Positions 1 to 9,199 of a DNA stretch of 64,000 nucleotides are shown here, in pieces; position 1 is the stretch's first letter, and each line of letters starts with the position of its first letter. Position numbers and translations under genes: made by a program. The notes under the pieces were generated by a model. It did no database searches. It was not told where the DNA came from and worked only from the letters and a program-made list of their open reading frames with translations. Source of the stretch: Bacillota bacterium (GTDB lineage: Bacteria; Bacillota; Clostridia; Christensenellales; Aristaeellaceae); the NCBI GenBank assembly GCA_023425025.1, contig JAFADG010000021.1, forward strand, positions 9,263 to 73,262, given 5' to 3'.

Positions 1-100
1 GGATCTCGCGTGCCTGATGCGTTGCATCCTGCCGCGCTTTCTCAGCCTCCTGCTCCGCCTGCCGGATTTTCAGCAATAAATCAAGTGCCACCAGCAACAC
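1..100 (-). other. possible 3' or internal part of a small minus-strand ORF, cut by the window edge
   Basis: An open minus-strand frame runs off the left edge. From a GTG near 100 it would encode a short hydrophobic start followed by a strongly charged Glu/Lys/Arg/Gln helix, as in small membrane-anchored coiled-coil proteins. An in-frame TGA lies at 107-109 just upstream. No convincing ribosome binding site is visible. It could be a real small gene continuing outside the window or chance coding. I do not recognise it. Confidence 0.25.
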
Positions 101-170
101 CCACTTTCAAGCGTTCAGTTGCGACCATGCCCTTATGCATGCCTATCCGGCTTATCTTGGCCATTATACA

Positions 171-201
171 CAAAAAACAGAGAACTCCCAAAGGAGCTCT
201 C
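171..201 (-). terminator. intrinsic terminator (minus strand)
   Basis: A 9-bp stem (180-188 with 193-201, one G-U pair) closes a 4-nt loop. On the minus strand it is followed by a run of six T. It would end transcripts coming from the decayed EAL region to the right. The stretch from 202 to about 460 holds no gene that I can recognise. Confidence 0.65.
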
Positions 202-469
202 ACCCCCAAAGCGCAAGACGCCAAACAGCTGTTTTCGCTGCCAACCGGAGGGCAGCCCGTTTACTCACTTGACATTATAAGCATAAATATTGAAAAGGTC
301 AACCCATCAAAAGGAAAGTCAATTTGTTAACGATATTTGTCGAAGAACCTCTTCCCGTTGCTTTGGCGGAAGAGTTTATAAACCTGCTGCATTTGGAGAT
401 AATGGCCAGTATGAAAGGGGCAAGAGGCATGAATAGAAGCAAGGCTGTCCTCTATTTTTTGATCATGGC

Positions 470-663
470 TTACATTGCATACCGGGTGACAACCATATAT
501 TCAACGCAGGGAAAATGCGGCACATCCACCTGATATATCCTTACGCTTTGTCGCATCCAAGCCCAGAAAGAACATCTTCCTGTCCCTGATTTTCGATGCC
601 TTCCGCAATCGTCTGAACGCCGATTGACTTGGTCATCCTGATCATGGATGCAACGATATTCAT
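470..663 (-). pseudogene. relic of an EAL-domain (c-di-GMP phosphodiesterase) gene
   Basis: Read from 663 on the minus strand, the frame gives the C-terminal end of an EAL domain. It shows the IVxxMIRMTKSIG helix, then the hallmark TIAEGIENQGQ motif and GLGCDKA. Next comes a TAA where the family has Gln (normally GCDxxQGY), then GY. The remaining C-terminal part seems to continue in another frame down to 470. An in-frame TAA closes the frame just upstream of 663, and the catalytic EAL motif and most of the roughly 240-residue domain are missing. EAL proteins hydrolyse c-di-GMP; this remnant cannot. Confidence 0.75.
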
Positions 664-819
664 CCCCTTTTTTGCTTATAGGGGAATGATAACACATCCT
701 TTGTCATCCTTTGTTTGATGTGGCTGTTGGCATACCTCCCACATCCTACCAGCGAGAACTCCGGATGGCTGCTTGTAGCTATAAGCTTTCCGGAACCCTG
801 CTTAGAGCGGGGGATTTTG

Positions 820-917
820 TTGTACAAAAAACCCGGAAACCTTTATGCATCAAGGTTTCCGGGCTTACCTTCGCTGGTGGAGCATAGGAGGCTCAAACTC
901 CTGACCCCGTCACTGCC
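820..917. repeat. 98-bp direct repeat, left copy: tRNA-Ala 3' half plus its terminator
   Basis: This stretch matches 15235-15332 with only three mismatches (at 891, 895 and 910). On the minus strand it holds the tRNA-Ala sequence from the anticodon to the CCA end (about 917 down to 875), then the same 12-bp terminator hairpin (832-843 with 852-863) and T-run. The tRNA 5' half is absent, so it is not a functional tRNA. Similarity stops at the anticodon loop, a common crossover region for tRNA-targeted integrases. The flanking stretch 664-819 and the stretch 918-1108 show no gene. Confidence 0.85.
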
Positions 918-1108
918 GGGGCAATGAACAGCTGTTATTCTGCCTTGGCAGGCTTTATTCTCCCCTCCAGATACGGATTTTGGCTTTATAACGTCCCTTT
1001 CATTGTTATCTACCTTATCTCCGTAAGGGTATAAAAAAGGTAAAAAGCGCCTTACTCTCTGAACATGAATGAGCACACACAATCTTACGACCAGCTGTTC
1101 TCCATCAG

Positions 1109-3013
1109 TCAAAGCGTGAGCATCGGGGCGTACACGCCGCCTTGCACGCTGCGGGCAATAAATGCCTGATAGCGGCCTGTTTTTGTGTCGTACCAGTCAG
1201 AAAACGGCACGCGCGAGGTGGTCTCACGCAGCATCAGAGCCACAGGGGCAAGCAGGGCAGAACGTACATCAAGATCGTCCGTAAGCGCCGCCACCCAGCA
1301 AATCCAGTCCGATTTGGTATAGTCCGCACGGGAATCCAACGGCAAGCCATAGCGGTTTATTCTGGGAAGGTAGCTGTTCAGCTCAGCAGTGTAGAACGAT
1401 TCCGGAAGGAGGCCCAGCGATAGTACCTTGTCCCACAGTAAGTTGTACTTCATGCTCCAGCCTGTGCCATCCAGCGTGAGCGGCGTGCTGCCGTTCATGC
1501 CGACCTTGTCTGCAAACCGTCCTGCCATCTCCTTGGCTTTTTCCACCCAACGATTCTCTCCGGTCAGTCGGCCGTAGCATGCCACGCCAACCATGGCCTT
1601 TACCGCCAGGTTGGCATTATGCGCCAGATGGCCGGCAAAATCGTCGGTGCACAACTGTTCGCCAGGGTCCTCGCCGTACTCCACCAGATACTTTACCCAT
1701 TTGCCCAGTAAGTCGCCATATTTATCCGCCAGCGAGCGGCTGGCGCCGTAGGTGATAGCGGCCTCCAGCATTACCAGCATATTGCCGCATTCTTCCACGG
1801 GCATTTGCCATTTGAGATCGTACACATCAGCGTTTGCGGGATAAAGATAATAGGGCGGATGGGTTTCGCCGTTGCGCACCCTGCGCTTGGCCGCATAGAC
1901 CTGGCCGGTGGCGTCGGGATAGCGGCCTACGTCATGCGGCGCGAAGTTCTCCGACCATACAGGCATGGCGGCGAATTCAAGCACGGGGCGGCACAGCGCG
2001 TTCACCAGCTCCGGATTATATTTGAGCAGCATTGGGATGGAAGGATAGCTGACATCCACCGTGCCAATGCACCCATTGGAATCATTTTCTTTTGACAAAA
2101 GGGCCATTTCTCCATTGGGAGTGGCAATCAGCTTATGAGCCGCCAGCGTTTGCCGCCACGCCGCCGCGGCCAGTATCGCGAAGTCTTCTCCGCCGGCTTT
2201 GATGGCATCCTCGGTAACAGAGGCATCCAGCCTCATGCAGCGATCAACGAGCGCGTCAAAATGCTGCATCGCATGGCAGATGGCATCTGTGATCTGGGCG
2301 CCGTGTCTAAAGTACCAGGCCCTGCACAGACTGCCGAAATAATTGATGGATGCAATGTCATCATAGGCGATCACAGCCTTTACAGACTGCTCACCGGCCA
2401 CTGTACCGCTATAAGTCAGCTGAAGGCCATCGCCAACAGGGGAGACATCCCCTTCACCGGTCAGGTACAAATAGCCCCAATCAATGGTCACGTGATCACC
2501 GGAATGGCTCAGGGGCTTTTGTACCTTCTGACCGCACCAGGCGGTAGGATAGCCCCCCAATGAAAAAGAGTCGGACATCATTGCCGGCCGGATCTCACCA
2601 TCATAGCAGATACGATCCGAAAGATACAGCACCAGTTTGACATCATGAGCGGTATTGTCCAGTGAGATCAGGCGAAAGCTCACAAGCGTTACCGGCATAC
2701 TCATCAGATCAGGGTCATCCGGCAGCGCGGGGGTTATAAAGCTGGTTTCCAGCCGGACGCCGCCAAATTCACTGACAAAGCTTGTTGCAGTAGGGGTGAT
2801 GGTAAGATCAGTCAGTTGTGCTTCCTCATCACTTGTAACGCCCAAAAAGCGGCAGCTGCGCCCATCCACAGTCAGGGTACCGCGCAAAGGCTTTGCCGGA
2901 CCGCTCCAATGGCAGCTATCTGTCTGCGTCATGCTGTCCGCAGGCATCCAGATGGAAAAATAAGGATCGTTCGCGATCAGCGGCAGGGCAGGCAGTCGGT
3001 CAATACGGGACAT
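1109..3013 (-). CDS. DUF4965/glutaminase-A-like glycosidase-fold hydrolase
   Basis: This 634-residue protein has no signal peptide and is predicted to be cytoplasmic. The N-terminal LPLIANDPYFSIW (about 10-22) is typical of the DUF4964/DUF5127 part. The SNGCIGTVDVSYPS stretch (about 312-325) and FAPHDVGRYP (about 358-367) are hallmarks of the DUF4965 core, as in fungal glutaminase A. That core has a six-hairpin glycosidase-like fold. Bacterial members often sit in glycan loci and probably act on glycosides, so a carbohydrate substrate is my inference; glutaminase activity is the other possibility. ATG at 3013 has AAAGGAGG upstream. It is last in a minus-strand cluster after the two permeases at 3068-4866. 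Confidence 0.8.
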   Translation of the reverse strand: MSRIDRLPALPLIANDPYFSIWMPADSMTQTDSCHWSGPAKPLRGTLTVDGRSCRFLGVTSDEEAQLTDLTITPTATSFVSEFGGVRLETSFITPALPDDPDLMSMPVTLVSFRLISLDNTAHDVKLVLYLSDRICYDGEIRPAMMSDSFSLGGYPTAWCGQKVQKPLSHSGDHVTIDWGYLYLTGEGDVSPVGDGLQLTYSGTVAGEQSVKAVIAYDDIASINYFGSLCRAWYFRHGAQITDAICHAMQHFDALVDRCMRLDASVTEDAIKAGGEDFAILAAAAWRQTLAAHKLIATPNGEMALLSKENDSNGCIGTVDVSYPSIPMLLKYNPELVNALCRPVLEFAAMPVWSENFAPHDVGRYPDATGQVYAAKRRVRNGETHPPYYLYPANADVYDLKWQMPVEECGNMLVMLEAAITYGASRSLADKYGDLLGKWVKYLVEYGEDPGEQLCTDDFAGHLAHNANLAVKAMVGVACYGRLTGENRWVEKAKEMAGRFADKVGMNGSTPLTLDGTGWSMKYNLLWDKVLSLGLLPESFYTAELNSYLPRINRYGLPLDSRADYTKSDWICWVAALTDDLDVRSALLAPVALMLRETTSRVPFSDWYDTKTGRYQAFIARSVQGGVYAPMLTL

Positions 3014-3067
3014 AAAAGCAATAACCTCCTTTAATGATCATCGGTCTTTGTCAGCGGTAAAGCAGCC

Positions 3068-3919
3068 CTAGCCCTTCAATCCCTGAATACTGATGCCTTC
3101 GACCAGATTCTTCTGAAAGAAGAAGAACAGCGTCAGCACCGGTATCAACGAAAGCACGGACATGGCAAAGGTCGCGCCATAATCGGTCTGGGCTTGATCA
3201 TTGAACATTTTCAGGGCATAGGCCACAGTGTACATCTTCGGCTTATTCAAATACAGCAAGGCGCCCATGAAATCTTCCCAGCTGCCGATGAAGGTAAGCA
3301 CACCGACCGTTACCAGAGAAGGGATGATCAGCGGCAGCATGATGCGCACAAAGATGCCGTACCAGCTGCACCCGTCAATCTTCGCAGCTTCATCCAGATC
3401 ACGCGGGATGCCGCGGATAAACTGCATGATCAAAAAGATGTTAAAGCCGCTGCCAAAAAAAGCGGTGATGGTCATCGGCAGGTAGGAACCTACCCAGCCA
3501 AAGGTGTTGAACATGACAAAGCGTGGGATCATCATCACCTGACCCGGCAGCATCATGGTAACAATCATCATCACAAACCAGAAGCCGCGGCCCTTGAAGT
3601 TGATGCGCGCAAAACCGAAGGCGATAAACGCCGAGGATGCCACCATGCCAAAGGCCGAGATCAGGGCGATAAACAGAGAGTTGGCGAAAAAGCCTGTAAA
3701 GGTGAACCCGCCGAAGCCTTTCCAGCCGGTTGTATAGTGCTCCCAGGTGAATTCCTTGGGCAGTAGCGATGCCGCGTTGCTGAAGATTTCTCCATTGGGC
3801 TTGAAAGCGGAGGATATCAGCCATAACAGCGGATAAATCATCAGCAGGCTGAACAGAAACATCAATACATGATAGACCACGCCACTGGTTTTTTTCCGGA
3901 ATGAAATACTTTGCATCAT
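3068..3919 (-). CDS. CUT1 sugar ABC transporter permease (MalG type)
   Basis: A 283-residue inner-membrane permease with about six hydrophobic helices. The cytoplasmic EAA loop is clear (DEAAKIDGCSWYGIFVRIM), the contact site for the ATPase. The C-terminus GISIQGLKG is typical of the MalG/UgpE half. An upstream in-frame ATG at 3955 would overlap the preceding gene deeply. I chose the ATG at 3919 because it is just after the stop of that gene and preceded by a purine-rich site. It pairs with the permease at 3925. No MsmX-like ATPase gene lies in the window, so a shared ATPase encoded elsewhere is inferred. Confidence 0.9.
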   Translation of the reverse strand: MMQSISFRKKTSGVVYHVLMFLFSLLMIYPLLWLISSAFKPNGEIFSNAASLLPKEFTWEHYTTGWKGFGGFTFTGFFANSLFIALISAFGMVASSAFIAFGFARINFKGRGFWFVMMIVTMMLPGQVMMIPRFVMFNTFGWVGSYLPMTITAFFGSGFNIFLIMQFIRGIPRDLDEAAKIDGCSWYGIFVRIMLPLIIPSLVTVGVLTFIGSWEDFMGALLYLNKPKMYTVAYALKMFNDQAQTDYGATFAMSVLSLIPVLTLFFFFQKNLVEGISIQGLKG

Positions 3920-3924
3920 GCTTG

Positions 3925-4866
3925 TCACCTGCCTTCCGATTCGTAATAGACCCAAGCGCCGGATGAGCGGAAGACAAGGGCTGTAAAGAATGCGATAACA
4001 AGCAGCATAAACCAGGCCATTGCGCTGCCGTAGCCCATTTCGTAATGGGTGAACGCGCGGTTGTATAAATGAACACCATAATATAAAGTGGTATTCAAAG
4101 GCTTCCCGCCGGTAATCAGATAACTGGAGTTAAATGCCTGGAATGCGCCAATGATCTGATTGATCAGGTTGAAAAAGATGATTGGCGTCAGCATAGGCAA
4201 GGTGATCTTGAAAAAGCGCCGGAAAGGGCCGGCGCCGTCCACAATTGCCGCCTCATAATAGCTGGTGGGTATGTTTTTGATGGCGGCAAGGAAAATGAGC
4301 ATGGAGCTTCCAAACTGCCACACGCCAAGAGAAATCAGCACCCCAAGAGCGGTATCGGGATTGCCGAGCCACTTGTTGTTGCCCGGCAGGCCAATCAGAC
4401 TCAAAACCTGATTGATAACGCCGTTATAGGCAAACAGCTGCTTCCACAAAAGCGCGATAGCCACACTGCCGCCCATGAGCGAGGGAATGTAGAAAGCAGC
4501 ACGGAAAAAGCCGATAGCCCTGGTATTGCGGGCCAGCACCAGCGCCACCAGCAGAGATACGACAAGCTTGACAGGCACCTGAGCAATCGCAAACTTGAAG
4601 GTTACGCCAAAAGATGTCCAGAACAGCCTGTCTTGAAAAAACATCTTCCTGTAATTGTCAAAGCCGACCCATCTGGCGGGGGACAAAATATTGTATTCCG
4701 TAAAGGACAAGTACAGTGATGTGAAAAAAGGGATTACCGTAAAGGCAATCAAGCCGATGATGAACGGGAGGATAAAAATATACCCTGCCGTGTTATCCCT
4801 ATGTAAGATGCTGCCCAGCGTACGCGGCGAATGATTTAGCCTGGGCGCTTGACTCAATTTGTGCAT
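3925..4866 (-). CDS. CUT1 sugar ABC transporter permease (MalF/UgpA type)
   Basis: A 313-residue membrane protein with a short cytoplasmic N-terminus, a first helix around 27-50 (YIFILPFIIGLIAF) and the EAA loop YEAAIVDGAGPFRRFFKI near 225. This is the first of the two permeases that form the channel for the sugar bound by the protein at 4962. AAGGAG lies upstream of the ATG. About 95 bp separates it from the binding-protein gene. Confidence 0.92.
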   Translation of the reverse strand: MHKLSQAPRLNHSPRTLGSILHRDNTAGYIFILPFIIGLIAFTVIPFFTSLYLSFTEYNILSPARWVGFDNYRKMFFQDRLFWTSFGVTFKFAIAQVPVKLVVSLLVALVLARNTRAIGFFRAAFYIPSLMGGSVAIALLWKQLFAYNGVINQVLSLIGLPGNNKWLGNPDTALGVLISLGVWQFGSSMLIFLAAIKNIPTSYYEAAIVDGAGPFRRFFKITLPMLTPIIFFNLINQIIGAFQAFNSSYLITGGKPLNTTLYYGVHLYNRAFTHYEMGYGSAMAWFMLLVIAFFTALVFRSSGAWVYYESEGR

Positions 4867-4961
4867 AGCGACGCTCCTTCCCGAAAATTGGAATTCTAGA
4901 AATATCGCGCCGGAGGGAGAGCGACTTCCTTCCGGCGCGATGAGATGACCAAGGAGTGCGC

Positions 4962-6248
4962 TTATTGAGCGGCCTTTGCAGAAGCCAGAATATCGTTTGC
5001 CTCGGTGATGAACTGGGCGGCGGCAGCCTCGAGATCACTGATCTGCTCATAGCGGACCTGTTCGGTATACTGGTCCAGCAGCTCGGAAACCTCACGGTGC
5101 ACAGCGGGATCGGCGTTCATCAGGGGGGAGGCGTTGCCAGGCTCGCTAAAATAGTTCACGATATCGGCAACAGACTGGCTGACCTCGTTCAGGGAGGCGG
5201 CAACATGCTCGCGCATTTTGCTGGAAACAGGCATGGCGCGGTCAAGGCCGACGATATCGAAGCAATCGGGATCGTTGGTGAAGAAGTTCAAAAATTTGAC
5301 GGCAGCATCCTTCTTGGCGCTCTGTTCGGATACGCACCAGAACATGGAGGGCTTCAAGTACGTGCAGGAGGCGGTAGCATCATCCTGATCGGGGATGGCG
5401 AACATACCCAGGTCGGCGCCGGTAGCGTCGATATACGCCTGCAGTTCGTTGCTGTTCTGGTAGCGGGCCCAAGTGTCTGTCACCAGGGAGTTAAAGGCAG
5501 TGGCTGCTGTTTCTTCACCGGGGAGCATGCCGTAGCCTTCCGCCTGCGCGGTCAAAATGGTGTTCCACATGTCCACAACATATTTGATATCGGTAAAGCC
5601 CAGGGCGGATGCATCGTCATTGTACAGGTTCATGCCATAGCTGCGCAGGCGGAACCTGAGCATATCGGCATTGCCGCTGACGATAAAGGTATCGCGCATG
5701 CCAGTTTTTTCATAAATGGCCTTGGAAACGGCGATATACTCCGACATGGTGGGATCCAGGGGGATCTCCACACCGGCCTGGGCCACCAAGTCCTTGCGGT
5801 AAAGCATGACAGGCGCGTTGGTGCCGGAAGACATGGCGTACAGCTTGCCATCAATCTTGCCGCTGTTCAGCACGTTCTCGGAGACGTCGCTCACGTTCAG
5901 CGCGCCGCTGGCAACATAATCATCCAAAGATGCCAGAACGCCATTTTCGGCATACTGGGCCAGGTAAGCGTAGTCCATCTGGAAGATGTCGGGGGTCAGG
6001 CCGCCGGCAACCTGCGCGGACAGCTTGCTCCAGTAGCCGCCCCAGTCGGTGAATTCCATCTCAAGCTTGATGTCGGGATACTTTTCCATAAACTTTTCCA
6101 CGAGCTTCATCGTCAAGTCGTGACGGGTCTGACTGCCCCACCAGAGAATGGTCAGCGTCACCGGCTCTTGGGCAGCAGCTGCCACCACAGGCAGCATTGC
6201 TGTGAAAAGGAGCAGCAATGCTGTGAGGAGGGAAAGAAAACGCTTCAT
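4962..6248 (-). CDS. extracellular sugar-binding protein (family 1)
   Basis: A 428-residue secreted solute-binding protein. The signal peptide is Lys-Arg followed by a Leu-rich core and Ala-Ala-Ala near 24-27; the mature part opens with VTLTILWWGS, typical of SBP_bac_1. There is no lipobox cysteine, which is unusual for a Gram-positive binding protein. It delivers an unknown oligosaccharide to the permeases at 3925 and 3068. GGAGG precedes the ATG. Upstream, 6249-6365 shows a TAAAAT -10-like box without a good -35, which would suit activation by the adjacent regulator (inference). Confidence 0.93.
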   Translation of the reverse strand: MKRFLSLLTALLLLFTAMLPVVAAAAQEPVTLTILWWGSQTRHDLTMKLVEKFMEKYPDIKLEMEFTDWGGYWSKLSAQVAGGLTPDIFQMDYAYLAQYAENGVLASLDDYVASGALNVSDVSENVLNSGKIDGKLYAMSSGTNAPVMLYRKDLVAQAGVEIPLDPTMSEYIAVSKAIYEKTGMRDTFIVSGNADMLRFRLRSYGMNLYNDDASALGFTDIKYVVDMWNTILTAQAEGYGMLPGEETAATAFNSLVTDTWARYQNSNELQAYIDATGADLGMFAIPDQDDATASCTYLKPSMFWCVSEQSAKKDAAVKFLNFFTNDPDCFDIVGLDRAMPVSSKMREHVAASLNEVSQSVADIVNYFSEPGNASPLMNADPAVHREVSELLDQYTEQVRYEQISDLEAAAAQFITEANDILASAKAAQ

Positions 6249-6365
6249 ACAGGGAACACCTCCGATTTTTTTGTTGACTTCATTTTAGCGAATGCCCCCA
6301 CATATTGATATTCAAATTTCAGAGGTATTTGGTCACTTTTTCGTCATTTTATACATTCGGTTACA

Positions 6366-7397
6366 TTACTTCTTTGCATCTTCGTGCATGGTGCGATACT
6401 CCTTGGGCGTCACGCCTGTGTACTTGCGAAACATTTGGCTGAAATAATGGGGATTATTGCCCAGGCCAACCCGCTCGGCAATCTCATAACTGTGCAACGT
6501 AGCGTCTGCGGTCATAAGCATCTTGGCCCGCTCCATGCGTACCTCCAGCAGATAAGAGCTGAACTTGCGGCCCATGGCCCGGGTAAACTCCCGGCCAATA
6601 TAGTCGGCATTCATGTATACAACATTATCCGCCATAAATTGCAGGGACAGCGCTTCATCCGCATAGTGGCTATCCACATATGCGGTCATCTGCTGAACAA
6701 AGCCGTGGGCGGCCCCGCCTTCCCTTTTTAACCGGATCAGGCTTTTGGTTATCAGCTGCTCCAGAGAGCCATGCTCCCTAAAGGCGCCCATGATTACGGT
6801 CAATCCCCATTCCGCCTGTCCGCTGCCCAGGCAACTGGTAACAACGCAAATCAGCGCCTCCTGCAAAAGGCTTGGCTCCTCAGCTGTTTTTGCTATTTCG
6901 CATACCTGCTTTTCCATTTGCGCAGGCTCCAAATCACCTTCACGCAGTTCATTGAACAGCTTTACAAGCGTTCTGATGCGTGCCTGGCGCTCACCATACA
7001 GATGCAGCACATGCTTGCGCTGCCGGTCGGCGACACGGCAGGCACGCTCCAGCGCATGCTCCAGCTCATCCTTGGAGCATGGCTTGAGCAAATATTCCAG
7101 GACGCCGGATTTCAAGGCCTGCTGTGCATAGCCAAACGTATCGTACCCCGAGAGAATGATGGTTTGAAGCTGCGGATGCATCGACATGGCCCGCTCCGTA
7201 AGTTCCAGGCCATTCATGCCCGGCATGCGCACGTCAGCCAACAAAATATCCGGCATATCATCCATCATGCTGTCCAAGGCGGCAATCGCATTGCTGCATG
7301 AAGAGGTGACCGCAATATTCAGTTTTTCCCAATCGATCATCCGTTCAATGCCTTCCCGAATGATCTGTTCATCATCTACCAGCAGCAGCTTATACAT
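6366..7397 (-). CDS. YesN-type response regulator with AraC DNA-binding domain
   Basis: A 343-residue cytoplasmic regulator. The receiver domain (1-120) has the acidic pair in LLLVDDEQ and the phosphoacceptor Asp in ILLADVRMPGMNG. The C-terminal 100 residues form two AraC helix-turn-helices and end with YFSQMFRKYTGVTPKEYR. I chose the ATG at 7397, with AAGAGG upstream, over the one at 7424 because the receiver domain starts there. It lies just downstream of the sensor kinase at 7442, its likely partner. It probably switches on the adjacent binding-protein operon when sugar is present. Confidence 0.93.
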   Translation of the reverse strand: MYKLLLVDDEQIIREGIERMIDWEKLNIAVTSSCSNAIAALDSMMDDMPDILLADVRMPGMNGLELTERAMSMHPQLQTIILSGYDTFGYAQQALKSGVLEYLLKPCSKDELEHALERACRVADRQRKHVLHLYGERQARIRTLVKLFNELREGDLEPAQMEKQVCEIAKTAEEPSLLQEALICVVTSCLGSGQAEWGLTVIMGAFREHGSLEQLITKSLIRLKREGGAAHGFVQQMTAYVDSHYADEALSLQFMADNVVYMNADYIGREFTRAMGRKFSSYLLEVRMERAKMLMTADATLHSYEIAERVGLGNNPHYFSQMFRKYTGVTPKEYRTMHEDAKK

Positions 7398-7441
7398 GCC
7401 AAACCTCTTCCCGTTCAAAATCAAACCAACACGAATCGCCT

Positions 7442-9187
7442 TTATTCCTTTCGGGTATCCGGCAAATAAATGCTGATGACGGTGCGGCCAGGCTCACTCT
7501 TCACCCGCAGGCCGTACCGGCTGGAAAAAGCGTACTGCACCCGCCGGTGAATGTTGCGCATGCCGATGCCCAATCCCTCCGGCTTGATTTCGCCGCTTTC
7601 CAATTTGGAAAGAATATCCTCATCCACGCCCGGGCCATTATCTTCGACGGTAAGCTCGATGCCATCCTCCGTCGCATGGCCGCCAATGCGTATGATGCAA
7701 ACATCCAACATTTCTTCCAGTGCGTGGTGCACCGCGTTTTCCACCAGCGGCTGCAATGTCATAGCGGGAATCCGGCAGGCAAGAAGGCTGTCATGAAGAT
7801 CATACTCCACCCTGAGCCGGTCACCGTAGCGGATCAGTTGAATGCGCAGATACTCTTTTGTAATCTGCAAGTCCTCGGCCACGGTGACGACATCGCGCTT
7901 GTCGTTAAGGGTCGTCCTGAGCATTTTGCCAAGCGCGTCGGTCATGGTGGCAATCCTGTCATCCCGTCCTTCTTTGGCAAGGCAATAGATGGATTCCAGC
8001 GTATTATACAAAAAATGAGGCCGGACCTGGGCACGCAATTGCTGCATCTGCTTTTCCTGCAAAATGCGCTGCTGCTCGTAATTATCCCGCGTCATGCCGT
8101 CATAATCACGGGTCATCTTGTCAAAATGCCGGTGCAGCTGGCCAATTTCATCACGCCGCTTTAGGTATGGATCATTTTCCTCCGGCACAGGATGGCCGCT
8201 TTTCGCGAAAGCATCAAACTTGACCAGCAGGAATTTCAGGTGCGTCAATACGGTAGATATCATCCATGCACCGATGAGCAGCGCCAATACCATTGCTGCG
8301 ATGGCGATGCCCGTTGTCAAACGGACGGCCGTGCTGATGGTCCTGTTGATTTTGCTGTAATCCACCAGAGTAACATACCGCCAGCCATTGGGGGCAGTAT
8401 AGCGAACACAAAGCACATCCTGCCCATCCAGTTGCATGAACACATACCCTTCTTCCCCGTGCGGCAGGGCGCGGATCTTATCATCGCTGGCATACAGGCA
8501 AATATCGTCATTGTATATGGCGCAGGAAAGCGGGCTGCTCAACTGGCTCATATTGGCAAGGTACTTATCCACCAGGCTCTTTACATCCATCTGTATCAGC
8601 ATGGTCGCCAGCGTATCCAGCGAAAATTTTTCAATTTCACGGATTCCGCGAAGCAGAAACAGCTTCGCCGGCGTGCCATCTTCCGCCAGCCATACCTCCC
8701 GGCCATACCTGCCGGCCGCCAAACTTACCCGATCAGGCGTCAGTTCATCGGCAGTGGAAGCATTTCCAAAGGATTGGCTGAACATGGCCCCATTGACCGT
8801 CTTCAGCTGGAAGGTCACCGCGCTGGTGAACCAGATGCCAAAATACCCCATCCTGTCGCCAACCTCGCCCTTCGCCTCAATCCAGGCAATGGTTCCGGGG
8901 GGATTGGCCTTCATGATAGACAAGTTCTTTTGCAGCACATTATCTGCCAGAATACGGTAGGACAGTTCCTCAATATCATTGAGTTCCGCCTGAACCTTGT
9001 CCGCAAAGAGCGTGATCATCTGCACGCTGCTCTTGTACAGCTGATCGTCATAAGCGGCATAAGGAATTCGGACCAAGGCAAAAACGCTGAAGCACACAAG
9101 CAGCATCGCCACAAGCGGAATCAGCAGAAATTTATCCCGGAGGCGCATATTGGAAAGCCATAGGGACAGCTTTTTCAAACCCCTCAT
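7442..9187 (-). CDS. YesM-type sensor histidine kinase
   Basis: A 581-residue membrane kinase. A helix near 20-45 and another near 295-315 flank an extracellular Cache-like sensor region. A HAMP-like linker follows. The His_kinase box has the phosphoacceptor in RPHFLYNTLESI, and the ATPase domain has the N-box PLVENAVHHALE and the G-boxes VEDNGPGVDE and GLGIGMRNIHRR. It should sense an extracellular sugar or binding protein and phosphorylate the regulator at 6366. It lies 12 bp after the AraC gene at 9200, so the three regulators form one unit. Confidence 0.94.
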   Translation of the reverse strand: MRGLKKLSLWLSNMRLRDKFLLIPLVAMLLVCFSVFALVRIPYAAYDDQLYKSSVQMITLFADKVQAELNDIEELSYRILADNVLQKNLSIMKANPPGTIAWIEAKGEVGDRMGYFGIWFTSAVTFQLKTVNGAMFSQSFGNASTADELTPDRVSLAAGRYGREVWLAEDGTPAKLFLLRGIREIEKFSLDTLATMLIQMDVKSLVDKYLANMSQLSSPLSCAIYNDDICLYASDDKIRALPHGEEGYVFMQLDGQDVLCVRYTAPNGWRYVTLVDYSKINRTISTAVRLTTGIAIAAMVLALLIGAWMISTVLTHLKFLLVKFDAFAKSGHPVPEENDPYLKRRDEIGQLHRHFDKMTRDYDGMTRDNYEQQRILQEKQMQQLRAQVRPHFLYNTLESIYCLAKEGRDDRIATMTDALGKMLRTTLNDKRDVVTVAEDLQITKEYLRIQLIRYGDRLRVEYDLHDSLLACRIPAMTLQPLVENAVHHALEEMLDVCIIRIGGHATEDGIELTVEDNGPGVDEDILSKLESGEIKPEGLGIGMRNIHRRVQYAFSSRYGLRVKSEPGRTVISIYLPDTRKE

Positions 9188-9199
9188 CCTCTCTTTGCC

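Noticed and set aside
4956..6308. 450-codon plus-strand ORF
   Set aside because: Antisense to the first binding-protein gene.
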